This document shows, in pieces, positions 37,450 to 45,306 of a DNA stretch of 64,000 bases. Source of the stretch: Streptomyces yatensis (GTDB lineage Bacteria > Actinomycetota > Actinomycetes > Streptomycetales > Streptomycetaceae); the NCBI RefSeq assembly GCF_018069625.1, contig NZ_CP072941.1, positions 10,296,358 through 10,360,357 of the forward strand, given 5' to 3'. Numbering within the stretch: position 1 is the first letter of the stretch; the number at the start of each line of letters is the position of its first letter. The translations under genes and the position numbers were made by a program. The notes beneath the pieces are model-generated. The model was not told the origin of the DNA. It saw only the letters and a list, made by a program, of their open reading frames with translations, and searched no databases.

Positions 37450-39785
37450 CCGCACCACCACCGGCCATCGCCGCCGAGGACGGGGCCGGACGCTGGTCCT
37501 GGCCGATCTCCCCGCCCCGCGACAACGCCGCGGTGGCAGTGCGATCTGCTGAAGCCAGGGCCGTGGCCGACCTGGGCGTGCGTAATCTGCGGCGACTGCA
37601 GTACCACGACCCGTCCGCGCAGGGCTGGCGGGTGATCGGTCGGCTGCTGGGTCCGCTCGAGGCGGTCAACGCCGCACTGGACTCCCCACTCACCCCGCAC
37701 CGTCGGCGGGCCATGCTCGACGTGGTCGCTGTGCTGCTGACGCGGTGCGCGGAGACCGGCAGGACCTTCTGGGGCTGGAGCGAGGAGGAATGGTTCCACC
37801 TGCTCGGCCGCACTCAGGCCGAGTTCCGCCAGCACGCGCCGAGCTGGGCAGGCGACGAGGTCCGCCCTTATCTCGCGGCGCACGCTTACCTGCTCGGTGG
37901 CTTCAACGAGTTCCACCGACTCGGTAGTTTCCAACGACTCACCCTGGCCTGGCGGATCTTCGGACGCGACCGCGTCAACGGCGAGATCGCACGACTTCGT
38001 ACGGTCCTGGGCGCTTGGGGCTACCGGCTCGGCCGGGACGAGGACACGCTGCTGCCGATGGTGGTCTGCCAGCTGTTCCTGCTCAACCGCAGCCCGCATC
38101 TTGAGGATCTGGACACTGCGCTGTTCGACCGGGTTCGCCGCGACGGGCTGCTGGAGGGCAGTCGTCTGAACACCCTGCACGCGATGCAGCGGGCGGTCGC
38201 CGAGCTCGGATTCTGTGATCCTCCGCGTCCCGGCACCGGCCGCCACTCGGCTCGGGCGACCGGTGGCGCGCAGATCTGGGAACAGTGGGCCGACCGCTGG
38301 CACACCACCTCGACACTGACGCCGCGTGTCCGCGGCAGCGTCCGCTCGAACCTGCTCAAGGTCGGCCGGTGGATCGCCGCCGAACAGCCCGACGCCGCCG
38401 ATCCGGCCGACTGGACGCGTCAGACCTGCGCTTCGTGGATCGCCGCGCTGGACCGGATGAAGGTCGGCGACTACGTCCAGCGCACGATCGGGCTGGGCGA
38501 CCGTCTCGGCAAGCCACTGGAAGCGCCCAGCAAGGCTGGGCAGATCACCGCGCTGCGGACGTTCTTCCGGGACTGCCAGGAATGGGAGTGGCTGCCCCGT
38601 CGCTTCGATCAACTGCGCGCGCTGGCCATCCCCCGCAGCATCACGGCCCTCCTCGGGCCCGATCCCAGAGTGATCGCCGACGAGATCTGGGCGAAGCTGT
38701 TGTGGGCGGGCCTGAACCTGGAGCTCGCGGATCTGCCGCAGACCCGATCCGGGCATTTCTACCCCTTCGAACTGGTCCGCGCCGTCACGCTGACCTGGCT
38801 GTTCTCCGGCCAACGCAGTGACGAGATCGCCCGGTTGAGGGTGGGCTGCATCCGCTGGCAGCACGACGGGGCACCGATTGTCGGCGACTCGCAGCAGGTC
38901 CTGGCCCGCGACGCCGTCTGCCTGCTCGACGTCCCGACCCATAAAACCAGCTCCTCGTTCACCAAACCGGTCGATCCGATCCTGGGCCAGGCCATCGACG
39001 CTTGGCAGAGCATCCGCCCGGATCAGCCGAAGTTCACCGACCGCCGCACCAGCGAGGTGGTCGACCCGCTGTTCGCCGTCCGGGCCCGCCGCGTCTCCAC
39101 CAGCTACATCAACAACACGATCATCCCGATGCTCTGCCGCAAGGCCGGAGTCCCGGCCGCCGACGTCCGCGGCAACATCACCAGCCACCGGGCCCGGTCC
39201 ACCATCGCCAGCCAGCTCTACAACGCCAAGGAGCCGATGACGCTGTTCGAGCTGCAAGCATGGCTCGGACACCGCTCACCGCAATCCACCCAGTACTACG
39301 CGAAGATCACGCCCAACACCCTCACGAAGGCATACACCGAGGCCGGGTACTTCGAGCGCAACGTCCGCACGGTCGAGGTCCTGCTCGATCGCGACGCCAT
39401 CACCTCCGGGGCCGCGGCCACCGGTGAACCCTGGCAGTACTACGATCTCGGTCACGGGTTGTGCTCCTACTCGTTCTTCGAACAGTGCCAGCACCGGATG
39501 GCCTGCGCTCGCTGCGACTTCTACACGCCCAAGGAATCGACGAAATCCCAACTCGTCGAAGCCAAGGCGAACTTGCAGCGCATGCTCGTGAGCATTCCGC
39601 TCACCGAAGAGGAACGCGCCGCCGTCGACGACGGCCAGAGCGCCCTCGACCGCCTTCTCCAGCGCCTCGCAGAGGTGGCCACCCCAGCCGGCCCGACCCC
39701 GAGCGAGCTCCGCGCCGAACCCGGCCGGCCCCTGCCACTGACCGTCCGATCACCACCTGACCCCATCGACCGAAAGTGCTGCTGA
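37446..39785 (+). CDS. large tyrosine recombinase 2
   Basis: The 779-aa protein from GTG 37446 has a long N-terminal region of unknown fold and a C-terminal tyrosine recombinase domain: box I Arg in TWLFSGQRSDEIARLRVG, HxxR in NITSHRARSTIASQLYN, and LGHRSPQSTQYYAKITPNTL with the nucleophile Tyr. After the catalytic domain a Cys-rich tail (CSYSFFEQCQHRMACARCDF, C-x8-C-x5-C-x2-C) may bind zinc. This matches the large second recombinase of tandem-recombinase transposons. It overlaps recombinase 1 by four bases and is followed two bases later by the phosphatase gene. Confidence 0.88.
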   Translation: MTAPPPAIAAEDGAGRWSWPISPPRDNAAVAVRSAEARAVADLGVRNLRRLQYHDPSAQGWRVIGRLLGPLEAVNAALDSPLTPHRRRAMLDVVAVLLTRCAETGRTFWGWSEEEWFHLLGRTQAEFRQHAPSWAGDEVRPYLAAHAYLLGGFNEFHRLGSFQRLTLAWRIFGRDRVNGEIARLRTVLGAWGYRLGRDEDTLLPMVVCQLFLLNRSPHLEDLDTALFDRVRRDGLLEGSRLNTLHAMQRAVAELGFCDPPRPGTGRHSARATGGAQIWEQWADRWHTTSTLTPRVRGSVRSNLLKVGRWIAAEQPDAADPADWTRQTCASWIAALDRMKVGDYVQRTIGLGDRLGKPLEAPSKAGQITALRTFFRDCQEWEWLPRRFDQLRALAIPRSITALLGPDPRVIADEIWAKLLWAGLNLELADLPQTRSGHFYPFELVRAVTLTWLFSGQRSDEIARLRVGCIRWQHDGAPIVGDSQQVLARDAVCLLDVPTHKTSSSFTKPVDPILGQAIDAWQSIRPDQPKFTDRRTSEVVDPLFAVRARRVSTSYINNTIIPMLCRKAGVPAADVRGNITSHRARSTIASQLYNAKEPMTLFELQAWLGHRSPQSTQYYAKITPNTLTKAYTEAGYFERNVRTVEVLLDRDAITSGAAATGEPWQYYDLGHGLCSYSFFEQCQHRMACARCDFYTPKESTKSQLVEAKANLQRMLVSIPLTEEERAAVDDGQSALDRLLQRLAEVATPAGPTPSELRAEPGRPLPLTVRSPPDPIDRKCC

Positions 39786-39786
39786 C

Positions 39787-40269
39787 ATGCGACGCGACCT
39801 CTTCACCATCGACTTCCCCGGCCCGGGACGACTGAGCACCATGGCCAGACCCCGTGGCAATGACTGGCTCGAAGACGAGATGGCCGCACTGAAGACCTGC
39901 GGCGTCGACGTCCTGGTCTGCGCGCTCCCCGGCCCCGAACTCGACGAACTCGGCCTCGCAGACGAACCCCGGACAGCCGTCACGGCTGGGCTGCAGTTCG
40001 TCGCCATACCCATCCCCGACCGCACCGTCCCCGACCTCACCACGATCCGGCCTACCCTGCACAGACTCGCCGAACAGCTACACGAAGGCGCACACGTAGT
40101 CGCCCACTGCCGAGCCGGCATCGGACGCTCATCCCTCCTCGCGGCCGCACTCCTCATCCTCAACAATGTCGATCCCGACACTGCCTGGAACCAGATCGAA
40201 CGAGCTCGCGGGCTCGCCGTCCCAGACACCGCCGAGCAGCGAGAGTGGACGATGGAACTGCGCAAATAG
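39787..40269 (+). CDS. dual-specificity/tyrosine protein phosphatase
   Basis: The 160-aa protein carries the CX5R signature in VVAHCRAGIGRSSLLAAALL and a candidate general-acid Asp in IPIPDRTVPDL. This fold is cysteine-dependent phosphatase. It starts one base after the recombinase 2 stop, so it belongs to the element's operon. It could be cargo or a regulator of transposition. Recombinase trios usually have a third recombinase or small helper here, so the phosphatase is unusual. Confidence 0.85.
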   Translation: MRRDLFTIDFPGPGRLSTMARPRGNDWLEDEMAALKTCGVDVLVCALPGPELDELGLADEPRTAVTAGLQFVAIPIPDRTVPDLTTIRPTLHRLAEQLHEGAHVVAHCRAGIGRSSLLAAALLILNNVDPDTAWNQIERARGLAVPDTAEQREWTMELRK

Positions 40270-40286
40270 GCATGATGTTGACAAAT

Positions 40287-40295
40287 CAGATTCCA
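40287..40295 (-). repeat. right terminal inverted repeat
   Basis: CAGATTCCA, six bases inside the right junction; reverse complement of the left repeat. Confidence 0.65.
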
Positions 40296-40301
40296 TAGAA
40301 T

Positions 40302-41290
40302 GATCCGATTGACATGACCTTCGACGACGCCCGAATTCCAGGGCAGCGTGAGTCCGGCGATGACGGCGTCGCGGTCGCGGTCGATGCCGGCGGCGAGCGT
40401 GTGGAGGCTGGGCAGGTCGTCCTGACGGACGGCATCGAGCCAGTCCGGCAGACGCTCGCCCTTGCGGCCGGTGACCATGGCCGCGAAGGCACGGACGTGC
40501 CGGGTCAGAGCGTCGAGTTCGGGGCAGTGAGCCCGGACGACCTTGAGCTGGAGATGCTCGGATTCGGTGAGGGTTTCCGGATTCCGGAGGATCCATCCGG
40601 CGACGGCTCGGGGCGACGGCGGCCGAGCAGTCACCGGACCTGGTGAAGTGCGCTTGTCGTGCAGGTAGGCGCGAACGCGCTGGTAGCTGCCCTTGTAGCC
40701 GAGGGGGACGATTCCTCCCACAGCTTCCACGCGTTTGTGCAGCCCTCGTTCCAGCGGTCGTCCAGGTAGGGCTTGTAGTCATCGAGGACCGAAGGCCGGT
40801 TCTGCCATTGACCGGTGAACAGCTCCTCCGGCGTCGCGACGTCGGCGAACTGCTTGACGGTTCGCCAGCTCATCCCGAGCTGGCGCTGGACCGAGCGTCG
40901 ACTGTGCCCTGCGTTCAGCAGGGCGTGGACGGCAGTGTGCCGGGCCCGTGTCCGGTCGGCGAAGCGGTGTCCTCGTGGCCAAGGCGAAGCCGACGGGTCC
41001 GCGGCCGGGACTGCCTCGGGTTCGGGCTGAGGTGCTGCGGGCGTCAGAACCTGCAGACATCGGCGGTGCTGAGCGACGCTCCGCTCGGCGGCCTCGCTCA
41101 GGTTGTGCCAGAGATGCCACCTGTCCGCGACCTGGACCGCTTGCGGCGCTCCGGCCGCAGCGCCTTCAGCGAAGAACGGCGCGCGGTCCCGGCAGACGAC
41201 CTCGACGCCGGGCCGCTCGGCGAGCCATGCAGCCAGGCTGGATGCCTCCCGGTCCGGGAGCAAGTCGACCGGACGGCGGGTTTCGACGTC
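40302..41290 (-). pseudogene. ISL3 transposase body, interrupted at both ends
   Basis: Read from 41290 downward: DVETRRPVDLLPDREASSLA, AWLAERPGVEVVCRDRAPFF, AVQVADRWHLWHNLSEAAER, HRRSVQRQLGMSWRTVKQFA and KLWEE. After one frameshift near 40720 it continues VPLGYKGSYQRVRAYLHDKR, ERLPDWLDAVRQDDLPSLH and LPWNSGVVEGHVNRI. The C-terminal tail lies at 36239-36310 because of the recombinase transposon. The N-terminal ~150 codons are missing: homology stops right before DVETRR at 41290, where the CRISPR island begins. Confidence 0.85.
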
Positions 41291-41396
41291 TGCTGAGTCT
41301 CATTTCAATGTCCATTCATATTTCTCGTTGTGATGTCACTGGTACGGGAGCTTAGGCAGGTAGCTGACCTGGTGTCACCGCAAGTACATCCCTTTT

Positions 41397-41468
41397 GTGA
41401 GACGACAGCGGGTGAGAAAAATGGCTGTCACGTTGTGAGAATTGCCAGGACATTTTCGTGAGAATTGC
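41397..41468 (+). repeat. direct repeats resembling transposase end-binding sites
   Basis: GTGAGA occurs at 41397, 41412, 41435 and 41458. The last three are exactly 23 bp apart, and two share GTGAGAATTGC. Tn7/Tn5053-like ends carry several ~20-bp TnsB sites in this kind of arrangement. They lie ~110-170 bp inside the ISL3 junction. Confidence 0.5.
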
Positions 41469-41590
41469 TATAGCGAGTCCCGTCTGACCTGTGGTTTCTC
41501 GGTGGTCGATGCTGTCATGCCTGCAGGATCGACGGCCGCGCCCCCGCCTACCGCGAATGGCTCCAACCGCTTGACCAGTATCAACACAGG

Positions 41591-41973
41591 CAATCCATCT
41601 TGCTTGCGCGGCGCTTACGGCGCGGAGGTTCCTTAGCTCGTGCCCATCCCTGCTTGCGCGGGACTTACGCGAGAGCACCCTCCATGACGCGCGGGTACTT
41701 CGAGCCATCCCTGCTTGCGCGGGGCTCACGTCGGCGGCCTGCTGGGCTCGAGACCTGATGCCGAGCCATCCCTGCTTGCGCGGGGCTGGCTGTCGCCTCT
41801 ACATGACCGCGACTCCACGCATCGATCCAGTCCCGCTTCCGCAGGACCTGTCGTCGCCTCTACATGACCGCGACCCCACGGCTCGATCCATCCCTGCTGA
41901 CGCGGAGCTTGTCCCGAGAAGGTGCGCGTGGACCGCGGTAAGGGCGATTCATTCCTGCTTGCGCGGGGCTTGT
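41591..41973 (-). CRISPR. type I-E-like CRISPR array, 7 repeats, 61-bp period
   Basis: Repeats of 28 bp start at 41591, 41641, 41702, 41763, 41824, 41885 and 41946. The core on the plus strand is CCATCCCTGCTTGCGCGGGG. The minus strand (AGCCCCGCGCAAGCAGGGAT) has the I-E hairpin-like form, so the array is probably read leftward, with its leader toward cas3 at 41974-42146. Spacers 2-6 are 33 bp; the first interval is only 22 bp. Repeats at 41591, 41824 and 41885 carry 3-9 changes. Spacers 4 and 5 are close relatives (see findings). Confidence 0.9.
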
Positions 41974-42146
41974 CTCTTCGTGGCCTGATGTTCTCGGGTG
42001 AGTTTAGCAGCGTTTGTGTGTCATCGGTGGTCGTGTGGCGGACGGTTGCTTCCGGCCGGGGTGGGTGACGTGGTGTGGGCTGTAAGGGGGGCTGGTGCGT
42101 GGGAGGGTTGTGGTTTCTCGGCGGACCGGTGGTGGGGGTGGCGGTG

Positions 42147-45010
42147 ATGGGGGCTGTTGAGGACGCCCGGCTGGGGGGTATCGATCTGGGGCCGTGGACG
42201 GAGTTCGATGCGGCTTCGAATACGGTGTATCCGCTGTTGTTCGGGATGCTCGACAGTGCGGTGATGGCGTTCGAGGTGTGGGAACGTGTGGTGACCGTTT
42301 CCCAGCGGGATATGCTGAGCGAGGGTATGGGGCTGCCTGCGGCGCAGGCGCGGTCGGTGGTGGCGTTCCTGGCCGGGCTTCAGGATCTGGGACGCATGGT
42401 TCCCCGATTCCAGCGCGCGCACCATGCCGCCTGGGCGCGGCTCGATGACACGCTGGTGGAGCAGGCGGGCGGCGATACCGGGTGGACACCGACCGCGCGC
42501 AGTTCGATGCATGTGGCGCTGGGGGTGCTGACCATGAGCGGCTACGCGTGCGCCGGCAACGCCAGTCCCGCGGTGCGGGCGGCCCAGGTGGTCGGTGGCT
42601 GCAGGGGATTCTTCCTCCAGGCTGATATCGAGGGTGCGGCGTCCGCGCGCCGGGTGTCTGTTGCGGCCGGGGGAGAGGCATGGGACAGGCTGCGTCACCG
42701 TTACGCGGCCGTGGTGCGGCATCTGACGGGAGCCGTACACGTTCCCGAACGGCTGTCCGTCCCCGCGGCGGTACTCGCGGCCGGTGTGGGGACGGTGGCC
42801 GGCCAGCTGGCGAGGCAGCGGTCCTACTGGCTGCCGAAGGCGCACATGCCGGCCTTCGGGGCGGCCGAACACTTCACTCTGGCAAGCGGGGAGGCGCGGG
42901 ACGTTCTGGATGCGGCATGGCTGGAGAAGCTGGAGTGGCAGGACGTGCCGTTCGCGGTGGCGCATCCGCGCGCCAGGCGCCCCAACAGGTTCCAGGAGTC
43001 GCTGATGACCCAACTGCCCTCCCTGGTCGGGAAGTCGGGCAGCGGTATCCTGGTGGCGGCGGATGCGACCGGGACGGGCAAGAGTGTCGGCGCGCTGCAG
43101 GCGTCGCGGATCTTCAACGCGGCCTGCGGGAGTAGGGGAGTGGCGTGGCTGTCGCCCAGCACCGCCACCGCGGATGCCTCCTGGGAACTGCTCGAGGACT
43201 ACGTGCGCCGGCACGATCCCTACCGGGCACCGGTCGCTCTCGCGCACAGCCACAGCTGGCTCAACGCCGCCTACAGCGACCGCCGGCTCGCCGCGGTGGA
43301 ACTCGCCCCGGTCCCGGTGGCCGCAGGGGAGAGGGTGCCGCCGACGGGGGACGCCGCTGGCGCGGGTGATGACGATCCGGTGACGGAGCCCCCCAGGCTG
43401 CTGCGGGGGCACGACGCGGCCTTGCTGGCCCCGTTCTGCGCCGCGACGGTCGATCAGGCGCAGATGGCTGTCCTGCCCGTCCACTCCAACGCGGTACGGC
43501 TGCTGGGCCTGTCCGGCAAGACGGTCGTCGTCGACGAGGCGCACGCCCTGTCTGCCTTCAGCCACCTGCAACTGCTGCGCCTGCTGGGCTGGTTCGGGTC
43601 CCTGCGCACCCCCGTGGTGCTGCTGTCGGCGACTCTGCCCGCCTCCACTGCCGACGCATTCGTGCGCGCCTACCTGACAGGTGCCGGCCACAGGGCCTCC
43701 GCTCTGCCGCAGGGTGCCTTCAGCCCGTCGTATCCGGGCTGGCTGTTCGCCGATGCCGCGACCGCGACCGCCACCGTCATGGACGAGACCGCACGCCTTC
43801 GTCACGCCGCAGGCCAGCACCGTCAGGCCCGTATCCGCGTCCACGACGTGCGGCGCACACGGCTCGGCCCGCAGCCGCGCACCGTCGGGAGCACAGAGCG
43901 CCTCGCGGTGATCGGTGACGTGCTCACGCCCGTCATCAGCCACGGCGGATGCGCCGCGGTGACCTGCGCGACTGTCCCGGACGCCCAGGACACCTACCGG
44001 CACCTGAAGCACACCTGGCCCGGCGACCCGGCCGACCTCGTCCTGCTGCACGCCCGCTTCCCCGGCCACCACCGTGAACGTCTCCTGCGCACCCTGAGCC
44101 GCCGGCTGGGACCCACCGGCGAGCGCCCGGAGCGGCTCGTCGTTGTCACCACGAGCCTGCTCGACACGAGCCTGGACATCGACGTCGACCTGATGGTCAG
44201 CGACCTGGCCTCCGTCGCCCGCCTGCTGCAGCGTCTGGGACGCCTCGCACGCTTCGCCCTACGCTGGCAGAACGATGATGCCTCCCGCCGCCCGGTGTGG
44301 TGGGGCGACGGCCACATCCCGGACTTCCACGTCCTCGAACCCGTCTCGGCCGCCGGCGCCACTTCGATCCCGGCCGGCTGGCGCACCCTGGAATCCCCCT
44401 TCGTCCTGCGCGCCACTGCCGACCTGCTGCGCACCCGCTCACTGATCAGCCTGCCCGGCGATGTGCAGGACCTGGTCGAGCAGATCCACGGCCCGCACTC
44501 GCCCTTCGCCGGGGCCACCGAAGCCCTCAGATACGACGCGGCCCGCCTGCGGACAAAGGACACCATCGAACGGCACCTCAGCGCCCAGCATCTCCTCCCG
44601 CCGCCGGGCCGTGTCTCCTCCCTGGCCGACCTCCACCGCCAGCGCCTGACCACCGCGCAGGCCGCCACCCGGCTGGGCACGCTGCCCGTGCGGCTGCTGC
44701 CCTGCTACCGCACCGCCTCCGGCGGCCTCGCCCTCGACCGGGCCGGCCGCCACCCCCTTCCCACCGGGCCGCGTCTGGAGACCGCCGGCATCCGCCGCGT
44801 CCTGCAGCACACCCTGCCCGTCCCCGCCGCCTGGGTCGCCCGCCGCGGCCCCCAGCACCGTCCCCCGAGGCCTGGAGCACCCACCCCCTGCTCGCGGACC
44901 TGGTCCTGCTGCCCGCACCGGCCCACCACACCGGACACACCGAACAGTACGGCCGCTACCTGCTGCGCATGGACGACGAACTCGGCCTTGTCCACACCAC
45001 AGCCCGCTGA
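42147..45010 (+). CDS. cas3: Cas3 helicase with inactivated HD nuclease domain
   Basis: The protein has about 954 aa in the I-E Cas3 order: HD region, SF2 helicase, C-terminal domain. The helicase motifs are intact: Walker A DATGTGKSVGAL (~residue 310), DEAH in TVVVDEAHALSAFSHL (~462), LLSATLPAST (motif III) and LLQRLGRLARFA (motif VI). The HD metal ligands are gone: YPLLFGMLDSA has Gly33 where family members have His (YPLVFHMLD), AGLQDLGRMVPRF has Gln79 in the HD motif, and GGHHG reads GGCRG (151-154). It should unwind or translocate on DNA but not cut it. A frameshift near 44865 separates the last ~45 codons (WSTHPLLADLVLLPAPAHHT..LGLVHTTAR). ATG 42147 is the likely start. Confidence 0.88.
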
Positions 45011-45306
45011 CCGGCAGGAGAACACCTCCCCGCCGCCGGGTATTCGTATGACTTATCTCGCCGTTTGTACACGCGGGGTCACTCTGTGATTATCTGAATG
45101 TGTGCCCGGTCGAAGATTCCACCGAGGCAAACGCCCCTGTGCCACAAGCACTCTGACGGGCCGCATGCACCATGTCCCGCCCGTTCCCGGCCGAGTGACG
45201 CCCAGGCCGCGGCCCCGCCGCCCTCCCCGCCGTCCCGGGACAGGGAAGCCCCGCACTCTCATCCCCCTCGCCCTTCTTCTCCTGCTGCCTCTGTGGAGCA
45301 CCACCG
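45011..45306. other. gap between cas3 and cas8e
   Basis: About 300 bases with no supported gene. It probably contains the promoter of the Cascade operon. Confidence 0.4.

Larger units (their letters stand above)
36311..40301 (+). mobile_element. ~4 kb tyrosine-recombinase transposon inserted in an ISL3 transposase gene
   Basis: The two flanks join to a continuous ISL3 reading frame with no gained or lost codon, so the insertion is defined almost to the base. Near each end lies the same 9-bp inverted repeat (TGGAATCTG at 36321 and CAGATTCCA at 40287). The element carries two tyrosine recombinases in tandem and a phosphatase. No target duplication is visible, as expected for tyrosine recombinases. 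Confidence 0.75.

Noticed and set aside
36366..39785. A single 1139-residue integrase
   Set aside because: It contains two separate recombinases. A one-base shift at ~37312 fuses them, and correcting it restores a stop overlapping the second GTG.
41413..41480. GTGAGA repeats as part of the CRISPR array
   Set aside because: The 23-bp period and sequence differ from the 61-bp I-E repeats; end-binding sites fit better.
41758..41988. 76-codon frame containing LYMTATPR
   Set aside because: It runs across CRISPR repeats and spacers. The helicase-like text comes from the spacers, not from a gene here.
42021..44072. 683-codon minus-strand frame opposite cas3
   Set aside because: Shadow of the cas3 codon bias; cas3 is well supported by motifs.
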